A stretch of DNA of 31,974 nt, taken from the NCBI GenBank assembly GCA_964640085.1, contig CAZXFA010000028.1, positions 1 to 31,974 of the forward strand, in the 5' to 3' direction. Positions 15,096 through 22,895 of the stretch are shown here, in pieces. The stretch is from CAZXFA01 sp964640085. Lineage in GTDB: Bacteria; Actinomycetota; UBA4738; HRBIN12. The translations under genes were made by a program, and so were the position numbers. Within the stretch, counting starts at the first letter, position 1. The number at the start of each line of letters is the position of its first letter. The notes under the pieces were generated by a model. That model saw only the letters and a list, made by a program, of their open reading frames with translations. It was not told the DNA's origin and did no database searches.

Positions 15096-15326
15096 TCACC
15101 TCCTCCGGCCGAGGAGCCGGCCCCCGGCGTGCTTCTTGTGCACGGCCTGGCGCGTGACGCCGAGCTCGTTCGCGATCTCCTGCCACGACCAGCCCGCGCC
15201 TCGCGCGTTCCGGACCTGGAGCGCCTCGAGCTGTTCGACGAGCCTGCGGAGCGCGGCGACGGCGCGGAGCCCCACCCTCGGATCGGCGTCCCCGGCGGCC
15301 CCCGCGAGCTTGGTGGCCCGACTCAT
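15096..15326 (-). CDS. Small helix-turn-helix regulator of the Clp_N operon
   Basis: A 76-aa protein. A helical N-terminal half (VGLRAVAALRRLVEQLEALQVRNARG) leads to an HTH, WSWQEIANELGVTRQAVHKKHAG, and an Arg-rich tail. Upstream are two operators with the form TGTCAA-N6-TTGACA, one of which abuts its ATG. It is therefore probably the autoregulator of the HTH-Clp_N pair. Similar HTH-Clp_N pairs exist in actinobacteria. Confidence 0.88.
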   Translation of the reverse strand: MSRATKLAGAAGDADPRVGLRAVAALRRLVEQLEALQVRNARGAGWSWQEIANELGVTRQAVHKKHAGGRLLGRRR

Positions 15327-15328
15327 GC

Positions 15329-15346
15329 TGTCAAACTACGTTGACA
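15329..15346. promoter_or_regulatory. Operator 1 of the HTH-Clp_N operon
   Basis: TGTCAA-ACTACG-TTGACA, a perfect 6+6 inverted repeat. It covers the -10 (TAGTTT on the minus strand, 15339-15334) and ends 3 bp from the HTH start codon. A second copy with the same layout is 28 bp away (15357-15374). Confidence 0.8.
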
Positions 15347-15362
15347 AGAGCCTGGTTGTCAA
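15334..15362 (-). promoter_or_regulatory. Sigma70-type promoter of the HTH-Clp_N operon
   Basis: On the minus strand a perfect -35 TTGACA (15362-15357), a 17-bp spacer and TAGTTT (15339-15334). The expected start of RNA is within a base or two of the ATG at 15326, so the transcript is probably leaderless. Both elements overlap halves of the two palindromes, which fits repression. Confidence 0.72.
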
Positions 15363-15374
15363 CCCCGTTTGACA
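15357..15374. promoter_or_regulatory. Operator 2 of the HTH-Clp_N operon
   Basis: TGTCAA-CCCCGT-TTGACA, again a perfect 6+6 inverted repeat with a 6-bp spacer of different sequence. Its left half supplies the -35 box of the promoter. Conservation of the arms but not the spacers marks the arms as the protein contacts. Confidence 0.8.
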
Positions 15375-15430
15375 CGTGGCGGTCTGATCCCCGCGGCACC
15401 CATCGCAAGCCCCGGCTCACTGTACGGGCG

Positions 15431-18298
15431 TCACGGGTTCCGCGCCGGTCCCACCGTTCCCTGGGGGCTCCCCGCAACTCGCTCGACCACCTCCCCGAGC
15501 GCGAGGCCTTCCGCGACGAGTCCGGCCCGGTTCTCGACCCCCAGCTTGGCCAGGAGCGAGGAGACGTGGCTCTGCACGGTCCTCGGCGAGAGGTACAGCT
15601 CCTCCGCGATCCGGCGATTCGAGAGCCCCCGAGCCACCAGGGAGAGGACCTCGGCCTCCCGACCGGTGACGCCCGCCGTCCGGAGCCGCTCGGGCAGGTC
15701 GGCGCCGGGGCGCCGGGCTCGGGGTACGGGTGCGCCGAGCCCCCGGAGCAGCCGCCTCGTCCTCGCGGCGTCACTCTCCATGCCGCCGTGTTCGAACGTC
15801 TCGAGGGCCGACCGGAGCCGCGCGGGCGCCGCCTCCCCGCCGAGGACATCCGCGCCGAGCACGTTGGCGACGGCCACGTCCATGGCCGCCGATCCCTCGA
15901 AGGCCTGGGCCGCCGCCTCCAGGGCTTCGGACGATCCCTCCAGCAACGCCTCGCCGACCGCCAGCCAGAGCCGGTTCACGTACTGGCGCGACAGCGCGGG
16001 GGACGAACGGACCTCCGGCAGCGCGGCGCGGGCCTCGTCCACTCGGCCGGCGGCGACCAGCGCGCACAGCCAGAGGAACGGCGCCGGGGGAGGCACCGCC
16101 GACGGCGAGGCGTGCATCACCCGGGTCGCCTCGCCGAGCGCCGCCGCGGCCTCGTCGAACCGTCCCGAGCGAAGGGCCCACTCCCCGCGGATCCAGCCCC
16201 CGAGGATCTCGAGGTCCACGTCGCCGGGCGCGAGCTCCAGGGCCTCGGACACGTCCGCGTCCCCGGAACCGGACGCGACCAGGCCCCGGGCCCACCCCAG
16301 GGCCATCACCGCATGGGGCAGGAGGTCCAGCGAGAGCCGTCGGCACAGGTCGGCGGCCTCCTCGCCGCGAACGACGGCCTCGGCCGTACGGCCCCGGCGG
16401 CCGAACCACCAGAGCAGGCAGAGGTCGGCGAGGACGAGGGTGGCGAACACGCCGTGACGACCCGCCAGCTCGCGGGCCTCGCGCAGGTGGACGTCGGGCT
16501 TGCCCTCCAGGAACTCCAGCACGCCGAGCTCCATCAGGCCCTGGAGCTCGAGCGCCGTGAGGCCGGCCTCCCGGGCGGTCGCGATCCACCGCTCGAAGGC
16601 GGCCGCGGCCTCCGTTCCCCGCCCCTGCGCCGCGCGGGCTCGGCCGAGCGCATCGAGCGCGGAGCACACCACGCGCGGATCGTCCGGAGCTTCGCGGAGG
16701 GCGTCCTCGGCCCGTGCAACGGACTCCTTGAGCCGGCCCCGCCACAGCAGGATAAGGGCCGCGAGCGCATCCAGGCTCCCGGGCTCCGCTCCGGCCACTC
16801 TGGCGCGCTCGAGATAGGCCTCGGACTCCTCCAGCAGCCCGGCCGAGGCCGCGTGGCGCGCCATCCGCCCGAGCCGCTCCGGCGTTTCTCCCTTGATCTC
16901 GAGCAGCCCGGCATCCAGGCGCAGCGCCTCCTCCCAGCGGCCCTGCATCCCGGTCGCCTCGGCCAGGCCATCGCGCGTCGCGGCGGCAACGGCGGGATCG
17001 CCCGCCAGGGCCAGGGCTCGGCCGAGCGTCGCCTCGGCCGAGGCCGGCGTCTGCGCCACGAGGCTCCGACGTCCAGCCTCGAGCAGGAGCACGGCGGCTT
17101 CCTCCCCCGACCCTCCGGCCTCCAGGTGGTGAGCCCGTTCATCCAGCCAGGTCGGATCCGCGCCGTGCAGCGTCGCCATCGCGTCGGCCGCCGCCCGATG
17201 GACCTCCGCACGCTCCCAGCCGAGGACGGTCTGCTCGAGCGCCTCGCGGATCAGGGCGTGGCGGAATGCTGGGACGGACGCGCCGGCGTCGAGCAACCCG
17301 ACCTCGATCCCCTCCGTGTATGAGCGAGCCACCTCCGCGGTCGAGGTCCCCGTGACGTGGGCCAGGAGGTCCGGGTCGGTGCGCCCAACGACCGCCGAGA
17401 TCGCTACGACCCGCGCGGCGTCCTCGGACATCCGTGAGAGCTTCCGCCGCACCACCTCCAGGACGTCCCCGGACACCCCGATCGTCCCTTCGCCGGTCCA
17501 TCGCGCCCGTCCGAACCTCATCTCAAGCGTCCCAGCCTCCAGATGCGCCTCGAGGAACTCCTCGACGAGGAGCGGGACACCGCCGGTCCGCTCGGCGACC
17601 TCCGCGACCAGCTCCACGGGGGGAGGCGCGTCCAGGATGGCCTCGACCAGCTCGCCCACGTCGGTGGCAGGGAGTGGGGCGAGGTCCAGCACCACCGCCT
17701 GTCCCCGCCCCTCGAGCGCTCCGGCCTCGGCGGCCACCGCCGCCCCCTCGGGGAGCCGGGCCGCGCCGATCACCACCAGGGGCTCGTTCGCCACGCTCGC
17801 CGCCGCGTGGTGGAGGAACGCGAGCGTCTCGGGGTCGGCGTCCTGGAGATCGTCGAGCAGGAGCACCGCGCCGGCCTTCGAGCCGATGTGGGCGAGCAGG
17901 CGGAACGCTCCCTCGTGCGCCAGGAGCCGAACCTGATCGGGCGTGAGGTCCGCCGCGGCCGGCGCCGGAAGCTCCGGCAGGACCTGCCGCAACCCGGCGG
18001 CGAAAGGTGCGAGCGCCGTCTCCGGTACCGGGTTCGACCGGACCCACTCCCGGAGGGCCTCGGCCAGCACGCCGAACGCCGGGGGCGCGCCCAGGGTCGC
18101 AGCCCCGCCGACCAGACAGGGCAGATCGCGCGTCCGGGCCTGATCCCGCGTCTCCCTGAGGAGCCGCGTCTTCCCCGAGCCCGCCTCGCCCAGGAGGAAC
18201 AGGCAGGCGCCGCGCCGAGGGAGCTCGCGCAGGGCCGAACCGATCGCGGCCAGCTCGTCCACCCGGCCCACCACCACCGGCGAGCGCGCCGTGCGCAT
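15431..18298 (-). CDS. Large AAA-ATPase LuxR-family regulator (LAL/MalT-like)
   Basis: A 955-aa protein. The N-terminal ATPase has a P-loop GEAGSGKT at residues 37-44 and a Walker B AVLLLDDLQDAD near residue 150. A winged region and about 450 residues of TPR-like helices follow. The C-terminal LuxR HTH (about 875-935) reads VTGREAEVLSLVARGLSNRRIAEELYLSPRTVQSHVSSLLAKLGV. These large ATP-binding LuxR regulators work as signal-dependent activators; the inducer is not visible. ATG 18298 is chosen because homology (VVVGRVDELAAI) starts right after it, though its ribosome-binding site is weak. It is divergent from the DUF1326-DUF2182 operon, which it might regulate. Confidence 0.9.
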   Translation of the reverse strand: MRTARSPVVVGRVDELAAIGSALRELPRRGACLFLLGEAGSGKTRLLRETRDQARTRDLPCLVGGAATLGAPPAFGVLAEALREWVRSNPVPETALAPFAAGLRQVLPELPAPAAADLTPDQVRLLAHEGAFRLLAHIGSKAGAVLLLDDLQDADPETLAFLHHAAASVANEPLVVIGAARLPEGAAVAAEAGALEGRGQAVVLDLAPLPATDVGELVEAILDAPPPVELVAEVAERTGGVPLLVEEFLEAHLEAGTLEMRFGRARWTGEGTIGVSGDVLEVVRRKLSRMSEDAARVVAISAVVGRTDPDLLAHVTGTSTAEVARSYTEGIEVGLLDAGASVPAFRHALIREALEQTVLGWERAEVHRAAADAMATLHGADPTWLDERAHHLEAGGSGEEAAVLLLEAGRRSLVAQTPASAEATLGRALALAGDPAVAAATRDGLAEATGMQGRWEEALRLDAGLLEIKGETPERLGRMARHAASAGLLEESEAYLERARVAGAEPGSLDALAALILLWRGRLKESVARAEDALREAPDDPRVVCSALDALGRARAAQGRGTEAAAAFERWIATAREAGLTALELQGLMELGVLEFLEGKPDVHLREARELAGRHGVFATLVLADLCLLWWFGRRGRTAEAVVRGEEAADLCRRLSLDLLPHAVMALGWARGLVASGSGDADVSEALELAPGDVDLEILGGWIRGEWALRSGRFDEAAAALGEATRVMHASPSAVPPPAPFLWLCALVAAGRVDEARAALPEVRSSPALSRQYVNRLWLAVGEALLEGSSEALEAAAQAFEGSAAMDVAVANVLGADVLGGEAAPARLRSALETFEHGGMESDAARTRRLLRGLGAPVPRARRPGADLPERLRTAGVTGREAEVLSLVARGLSNRRIAEELYLSPRTVQSHVSSLLAKLGVENRAGLVAEGLALGEVVERVAGSPQGTVGPARNP

Positions 18299-18459
18299 CC
18301 CAGAATCATGGGCGGGCGGCACCCCGCCGGCAAGAGGCCAGTGCTGGTCGAGAGCCCTCCCGCGGCGCTCCCTAACTTCCGTGCGATGGCGGATGTCCGC
18401 GACACCCCCCGCGCCCCACACTCGGCCCGGTGGAACGACCTGGATGAGGAGGTGGGACG

Positions 18460-19107
18460 ATGTCGCAGACGAAGGAAGCGGCCGAGGAGCAGGCGACGGG
18501 TTACCTGCTGGAGGGCACCCTCCTGGAGGCCTGCTCCTGTCAGATCCTCTGCCCCTGCTGGGTGGGGGAAGACCCAGACGGCGGCGTGTGCTACGGCATG
18601 AACGCCTACTTCGTACGGTCGGGGCAGGCCGGCGGCGTGGACGTGTCGGGGCTGAACTTCATCACGATCAACCTGATCCCCGGCAACATCCTCGTCTCGG
18701 GCTCATGGAAGGTGGTTCACCTGATCGATGACCGAGCGACGGAGGAACAGCGGGAGGCGCTCCTCGCGGCGTTCCGTGGTCGGTTCGGCGGGCCCCTGGC
18801 GGACCTGTTCACGCTCACCGGCGAGGTGCTCGGCACCGAGGTGGTGCCGATCGAGCACGAGGTCGCGGGCGGCGCCGGGAGCCTGCGGGTCCCCGGGATG
18901 ATCGAAGCCCGGATGGACCCCTACCGAGGTCCGGACGGATCGGTCACGACGCTGCGCGACAGCCTGTTCTCCTCGGTGCCCGGCTCGCCCGCCTGGGTCT
19001 CGAAGGCCTCGATCTACCGTGTGGAGATCCCGAAGTACGACGTGTCCTGGGAGTACGAGGGGCACAACGCGATCCAGGCCGAGTGGGAGACGGAGCACCG
19101 GCCATGA
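18460..19107 (+). CDS. DUF1326 domain protein
   Basis: A 215-aa protein. The DUF1326 signature is Cys25-x-Cys27...Cys31-x-Cys33 in ACSCQILCPCW, followed by INLIPGNILVSGSW, where members handle a substrate or metal, and ending EIPKYDVSWEYEGHNAIQAEW. The four clustered cysteines suggest metal binding, possibly copper. Start ATG 18460 has GAGGAGGTGGGACG. It overlaps the next gene by ATGA. Pairing with DUF2182 is a recurrent arrangement. Confidence 0.88.
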   Translation: MSQTKEAAEEQATGYLLEGTLLEACSCQILCPCWVGEDPDGGVCYGMNAYFVRSGQAGGVDVSGLNFITINLIPGNILVSGSWKVVHLIDDRATEEQREALLAAFRGRFGGPLADLFTLTGEVLGTEVVPIEHEVAGGAGSLRVPGMIEARMDPYRGPDGSVTTLRDSLFSSVPGSPAWVSKASIYRVEIPKYDVSWEYEGHNAIQAEWETEHRP

Positions 19108-19883
19108 TGGCGATGGCGGGGCCCCGGGCGCCGGTCCCCAGGGCCGTCCTCGGCGCGATCGCCGGCGCCTGGGCCCTCGCGCTCGGCCTCAGCGTCTCCG
19201 GGGCGTCGGGGGCGCTGCACCACCATGAGCTCGTCGAGGGCGGTCCACCGCTGTGGGTCGCCCTCGGACTGTTCGCCGTCGCGTGGCAGGTCCACGTCGC
19301 GGCGATGATGCTGCCCTCGAGCCTGCCGCTGGTCGCGATGTTCCACCAGGCTTCGGCTGCGCAGCCCTCTCCCGAGCGGGCGCGCCTCGCCTTCCACGCC
19401 GGATACGCGGCGGTGTGGACGGTCTTCGGGATCCTCGCGCTCGCAGCCGACGCCCTGGTGCATCGGACCGTGGAGTCGTGGGGATGGTTGGCCGCGCGCC
19501 CGTGGTTGGTGGGAGGATCCGTGCTCCTCGTAGCCGGGGCCCTCCAGTTCTCCAGGCTGAAGGACGCGTGCCTGCGCGAATGCCGACACCCGAGCGGCTT
19601 CCTCGTCCGCCACTACCGCCACGGGCCGGGCGCGGCGTTCGAGCTGGGCGCCCGCCATGGCGCCTTCTGCGTGGGCTGCTGCGCGGGCCTCATGGTCGTG
19701 ATGGTGGCGGTCGGGATCGCGGACATCGCCTGGATGGCGCCGTTCGCCGCGCTGATGTACTTGGAGAAGGCGACCGCGTGGGGCCATCGCGTGGTCGCGC
19801 CCGTCGGGTTGTCGCTCCTCGCGCTCGGGGCGCTCGTCCTTGCCCACCCGCCCTGGCTGCCCGACCTCCTGGGGGCGTCCTGA
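19104..19883 (+). CDS. DUF2182 metal-binding membrane protein
   Basis: A 259-aa integral membrane protein with about six helices. Family motifs are visible: WQVHVAAMMLPSSLPLVAMF, then DACLRECRHPSGF, then HGAFCVGCCAGLMVVMVAVGIADIAWMA. The conserved His, Met and Cys fit a metal site, and the family includes proteins described as copper chaperones (PpoB2-like). Start ATG 19104 is coupled to DUF1326 by ATGA. The 3' end (54 bp from 19835) is repeated after the scaffold gap, so the region just beyond the stop is not reliably assembled. Confidence 0.87.
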   Translation: MMAMAGPRAPVPRAVLGAIAGAWALALGLSVSGASGALHHHELVEGGPPLWVALGLFAVAWQVHVAAMMLPSSLPLVAMFHQASAAQPSPERARLAFHAGYAAVWTVFGILALAADALVHRTVESWGWLAARPWLVGGSVLLVAGALQFSRLKDACLRECRHPSGFLVRHYRHGPGAAFELGARHGAFCVGCCAGLMVVMVAVGIADIAWMAPFAALMYLEKATAWGHRVVAPVGLSLLALGALVLAHPPWLPDLLGAS

Positions 19884-19888
19884 TGGAT
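19835..19888 (+). repeat. 54-bp direct repeat, left copy (end of DUF2182 gene)
   Basis: Bases 19835-19888 are identical to 19990-20043, on the other side of the N-run. The copy carries the last 16 codons and stop of the DUF2182 gene plus a few bases. Either a tandem duplication broke the assembly here, or two contig ends overlap and were not merged. Confidence 0.92.
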
Positions 19889-19889
19889 C

Positions 19890-19989
19890 NNNNNNNNNNN
19901 NNNNNNNNNNNNNNNNNNNNNNNNNNNNNNNNNNNNNNNNNNNNNNNNNNNNNNNNNNNNNNNNNNNNNNNNNNNNNNNNNNNNNNNNN
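19890..19989. other. Assembly gap (100 N)
   Basis: A run of exactly 100 N, a common placeholder for a gap of unknown length. It is flanked by identical 54-bp sequences, so the true gap may be zero or negative. Anything about the missing bases is unknown. Confidence 0.99.
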
Positions 19990-20043
19990 CGTCCTTGCCC
20001 ACCCGCCCTGGCTGCCCGACCTCCTGGGGGCGTCCTGATGGAT
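19990..20043 (+). repeat. 54-bp direct repeat, right copy
   Basis: Second copy of the DUF2182 3' end, with the same stop codon. Its last 20 bases are the first unit of the tandem array at 20024-20083. Confidence 0.92.
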
Positions 20044-20083
20044 CTGGGGGCGTCCTGATGGATCTGGGGGCGTCCTGATGGAT
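20024..20083 (+). repeat. Three perfect 20-bp tandem repeats
   Basis: The unit CTGGGGGCGTCCTGATGGAT occurs three times without change at 20024-20043, 20044-20063 and 20064-20083. One copy also precedes the gap (19869-19888). Each unit contains the LGAS-stop end of DUF2182. Recent slippage or an assembly effect are both possible. Confidence 0.92.
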
Positions 20084-20228
20084 CCTTCAGGCTCACACGG
20101 GCCCTCGCGGTGGAACTTGGGCCACACGCGATCGTGTTCCTGGCGTCGTCCGCCTCCGACTTCGTGACGGCGTGGCGCTGCGGGTCGACGGCGGTTACTC
20201 GATCGCCGACCGGCTCCAGGAGGACTGA
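20084..20228 (+). pseudogene. C-terminal remnant of a short-chain dehydrogenase/reductase
   Basis: In one frame this reads FRLTRALAVELGPHAI then VFLASSASDFVTA. After a one-base shift it continues GVALRVDGGYSIADRLQED-stop. These are typical C-terminal SDR pieces (LTRALAVELGPHAIRVN... and ...VVFLASDASDFVTGxxLxVDGG). About 40 residues between GPHAI and VFLAS are missing, and a G seems lost near 20168. The N-terminal two thirds, including the NAD(P) motif and catalytic Tyr, are absent or inside the gap. Poor assembly near the gap could mimic some of this. Confidence 0.72.
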
Positions 20229-20340
20229 TCAGGAGTCGCCCGACCGACGGCCGGACCCCCTCCCGGTGCGAACGGGCCGACCGGCCCCTGATGGCCCCTC
20301 TCCACGTCGAGAGCATGGGTGGTGCTGGGAGGTGAGACCG

Positions 20341-20862
20341 ATGAGGGCACTGCTCGTCTACGAGTCGATGTACGGGAACACGGCGAAGATCGGTGAGGCG
20401 ATCGCCGAGGCCCTCCGCGAGCAGGGAATCGAGATGGTCTCGGGGCCGGTCTCCAGGATCGGACCGGAGGCGGCGGGCGAGATCGACCTGCTCGCGGTGG
20501 GCGGCCCCACGCACGTGCACGGGATGAGCTCGGCGAAGTCCCGGCAGAGCGCGGTCGACGACGATAAGAACACGTACGCAGAGCCGACGATCGCGCCAGG
20601 GCTCCGCGAGTGGATCGCCGATCTGACACCCGGGGATGGTCGGATGGCGGGCGCGTTCGACACGCGCATCGACAAGGCGATGTTCCTGACCGGCTCGGCG
20701 GCCAAGGGGATCGCCAAGCGACTCGGGCGGCAGGGGTTCCACCTCGTCCTCGGGCCGGAGTCCTTCCAGGTGACCACGGCCAACGAGCTCGTGGAGGGCG
20801 AGCTGCACCACGCGACGACGTGGGGGGTGGACCTCGCGCACGCCGCCTCGGCCCGCACCTGA
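20341..20862 (+). CDS. Flavodoxin-domain protein
   Basis: A 173-aa flavodoxin fold. The FMN phosphate loop is YESMYGNTAKIGEAIAEAL (about residues 7-25). It is followed by a GGPTHVHGMSSAKSR loop near residue 58 and AFDTRIDKAMFLTGSAAKGIAKRL. It probably binds FMN and may work as an electron carrier or as a protoporphyrinogen-oxidase-like or stress flavoprotein. Start ATG 20341 has GGGAGGTGA. Sequence just past the stop contains an imperfect second copy of the gene end (20879-20902). Confidence 0.88.
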   Translation: MRALLVYESMYGNTAKIGEAIAEALREQGIEMVSGPVSRIGPEAAGEIDLLAVGGPTHVHGMSSAKSRQSAVDDDKNTYAEPTIAPGLREWIADLTPGDGRMAGAFDTRIDKAMFLTGSAAKGIAKRLGRQGFHLVLGPESFQVTTANELVEGELHHATTWGVDLAHAASART

Positions 20863-20902
20863 GGGATCCCGGGATCGGCGGCCCGCACCTGACCGGATCC
20901 CG
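20849..20902 (+). repeat. Imperfect 30-bp-period duplication of the flavodoxin gene end
   Basis: CGGCCCGCACCTGA-GGGATCCCG at 20849-20871 recurs as CGGCCCGCACCTGA-CCGGATCCCG at 20879-20902. The first contains the stop codon. The second copy has one extra base. It resembles the repeated gene end of DUF2182. Confidence 0.75.
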
Positions 20903-20955
20903 TACGGGCGCCCGGCGGACGGCCGCCGGTCGTGAGCATCCGCCATGATTGGGGC

Positions 20956-21585
20956 ATGCCGGCACGGCTGACGCGCCGATCGCTCCTCGAAGCCGTCCGC
21001 GCCCTCGGGGCGGGCGACCCGGCGCTGGCGGCGTCCGTCGAGCGGTTCGGTCCGCCGCCGCTGTGGGCGCGCGAGGCCTCGTTCGCGACCCTCGTGCACA
21101 TGATCCTCGAGCAGCAGGTCTCGTTGGCCTCGGCCCGCGCCGCGTTCGACCGGCTGCGGGCGGAGTTGGGCGAGATCACGCCCGCGCGCTTCCTCGCCCT
21201 CGACGACGGGGCGCTCCGCCGGATGGGGTTCAGCCGACAGAAGACCGGGTACGCGCGCGACCTGGCGCTCGCGATGACCGACGGGTTCGACCTCGCGAGG
21301 CTGGTGCGGCTCCCGGACGACGTCGCCCGCGTCGAGCTGATGCGGCTCCGCGGGGTCGGCCGGTGGACCGCCGACGTCTTCCTGACGATGTGCCTGCTCC
21401 GCCCCGATGTGTGGCCGCATGGCGATCAGGCGCTCGCGACCGGGGCGATGGAAGTCTTCGGGCTGGCCGAGCGTCCCACCTTCGATGAGCTGTCCACCCT
21501 GGCCGAACGCTGGCGCCCGTACCGGGCCGTCGGCGCCAGGATCCTGTGGCACCACTACCTGGGCGTGCGCGGCCGCGCCGGCTAG
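20956..21585 (+). CDS. DNA-3-methyladenine glycosylase (AlkA-like, HhH-GPD)
   Basis: A 209-aa glycosylase that removes alkylated bases in base excision repair. It shows the family core: LVHMILEQQVSLASARAAFDRL, then the helix-hairpin-helix MRLRGVGRWTADVFLTMCL, then PHGDQALATG with the catalytic Asp. The N-terminal AlkA domain is absent, which is normal for the short bacterial form. ATG 20956 is used; GTG 20932 is a possible start 8 codons earlier. Confidence 0.92.
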   Translation: MPARLTRRSLLEAVRALGAGDPALAASVERFGPPPLWAREASFATLVHMILEQQVSLASARAAFDRLRAELGEITPARFLALDDGALRRMGFSRQKTGYARDLALAMTDGFDLARLVRLPDDVARVELMRLRGVGRWTADVFLTMCLLRPDVWPHGDQALATGAMEVFGLAERPTFDELSTLAERWRPYRAVGARILWHHYLGVRGRAG

Positions 21586-22005
21586 GTCGCGACGGGGCTG
21601 GTTCGCTGGGTCCCGCCTTCCTCTGGCCCCTCTTCGAGGAACCGCCGGAGCACGGGGGGAACGAGGCGATCCTTCTCGCGAAGGCCGGTCTGGCCCGATG
21701 GGTTCCGGGACCCTGCGTCGTCTGCAAGGGTGGCGATCGGATCCAACGGAAGGAGGGACCGGGAGCGCACGCTCACGGCGGGGCTGTTCATGTGGACGGG
21801 GTGGTCGAGTCACCGGATCGGCTCGTCTTGCCGTCCTCAGGAGGAGGTCGCGAAGGCCGCTGGCCAACTCGGACCCCCGCCCGAACGGCTGCTCTCGCTC
21901 ACCACGGACCGGCCGAGGCGTAGGTTCCTCGCGTCGGATGTCGAGAAACGGCTGGCGGCTCCGACCATGGGTGAGCGCGCCACCACGGCGCGGGAGGAGG
22001 AAAGC
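21586..22005. other. 420-bp stretch without a recognised gene
   Basis: Open frames exist on both strands but none shows a recognisable domain or a ribosome-binding site. The right end holds the ECF42-type promoter (21939-21965). I see no tRNA fold or repeat. Confidence 0.6.
21939..21965 (+). promoter_or_regulatory. ECF42-type promoter of the DGPF-VOC-sigma operon
   Basis: TGTCGA (21939-21944), a 17-bp spacer and CGAC (21962-21965). ECF42 sigma factors are reported to use TGTCGA near -35 and CGA/TC near -10. The site lies 40 bp before the first gene of the operon that encodes the ECF42 factor, as expected for autoregulation. Confidence 0.7.
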
Positions 22006-22374
22006 ATGAAGTACATGATCATGATGTTCGGGGACCAGGCCACGATGGTGCAGACCCGGACGCCTGAGTGGATCCGGGAGATGATCCGGTTCATGCAGGG
22101 CATCGACCAGGAGCTCCGCGACTCGGGCGAGCTGGTCGACTCCCAGGGGCTGGTCGACCCGACCCAGGCCAGGACCGTCCGGTTCGCGAACGGCGCCCCC
22201 GTGGCCACGGACGGCCCGTTCGCCGAGGCCAAGGAGTCGCTCGCCGGCTACTGGATCGTGGAGGGCACCGAAGAGCGGGTGCTCGAGATCGCCTCGCGCG
22301 TCGTGGCGTTCATCGAGGGGCCCGTCGAGGTCCGCCAGGTCGCGGACGCGCCGCCCGAGGAGTACACGAGCTGA
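22006..22374 (+). CDS. YciI-like DGPF-family protein
   Basis: A 122-aa protein with MKYMIMMFGDQ at the N-terminus and the hallmark VATDGPFAEAKESLAGYWIVE in the middle. The fold is a ferredoxin-like alpha+beta barrel. Its catalytic role is unknown. DGPF proteins are the conserved partners of ECF42 sigma factors. Start ATG 22006 follows GGGAGGAGGAAAGC. It is the first gene of the ECF42 operon. Confidence 0.93.
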   Translation: MKYMIMMFGDQATMVQTRTPEWIREMIRFMQGIDQELRDSGELVDSQGLVDPTQARTVRFANGAPVATDGPFAEAKESLAGYWIVEGTEERVLEIASRVVAFIEGPVEVRQVADAPPEEYTS

Positions 22375-22386
22375 GGAGACGAAACG

Positions 22387-22881
22387 ATGCAGAAGATCAC
22401 GACGTTCCTGTGGTTCGACCACCAGGCGGAGGAGGCCGCCGAGCATTACGTCGAGGTGTTCAACGGCCGTCCGGGCTCGCCGGGCACCTCCAGGATCACC
22501 GGTGTCTCGCGCTACGGCGAGGCCGGACCCGGTGAGCCGGGCTCCGCGATGACGGTCAGCTTCGAGCTGGAGGGCCAGGAGTACATCGCGCTGAACGGCG
22601 GCCCGCACCAAACGTTCAACGAGGCGATCTCGCTGTTCGTGCGCTGTGCGGGGCAGGAGGAGGTCGATCACCTCTGGTCCCGGTTCACCGAGGAGGGCGA
22701 GGAGAGCATGTGCGGCTGGCTGAAGGACCGTTACGGCCTCTCGTGGCAGATCGTCCCGAACCGGCTGTTCGAGCTGATCGGCGATCCCGAGCCCGAGCGG
22801 GCCAGCCGCGCCACCGAGGCGATGCTGAAGATGCGGAAGCTCGACATCGCCGAGCTGGAGCGCGCCGCCGAGGCCGCGTAG
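22387..22881 (+). CDS. VOC-family protein (PhnB-like)
   Basis: A 164-aa protein beginning KITTFLWFDHQAEEAAEHYVEVF, with EYIALNGGP and a C-terminal DRYGLSWQIVPNRLFELIGDP. This is the PhnB/3-demethylubiquinone-methyltransferase-like VOC group, which is often misnamed a methyltransferase. A typical length and the position 12 bp after the DGPF gene support its place in the ECF42 operon. The substrate is not known. Confidence 0.92.
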   Translation: MQKITTFLWFDHQAEEAAEHYVEVFNGRPGSPGTSRITGVSRYGEAGPGEPGSAMTVSFELEGQEYIALNGGPHQTFNEAISLFVRCAGQEEVDHLWSRFTEEGEESMCGWLKDRYGLSWQIVPNRLFELIGDPEPERASRATEAMLKMRKLDIAELERAAEAA

Positions 22882-22895
22882 GGGAGGAGGTCGAG

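Noticed and set aside
20024..20083. CRISPR array or mobile-element ends at the 20-bp repeats
   Set aside because: The units are directly adjacent without spacers, and no transposase or inverted ends are present.
21586..21935. Open frames on both strands in the 420-bp gap, for example 21582-21791 (-)
   Set aside because: No domain, no ribosome-binding site and no conserved-looking pattern could be recognised.
22387..22881. 3-demethylubiquinone methyltransferase
   Set aside because: The sequence is a VOC/PhnB fold with no SAM-binding motif; the methyltransferase name is a known annotation carry-over.
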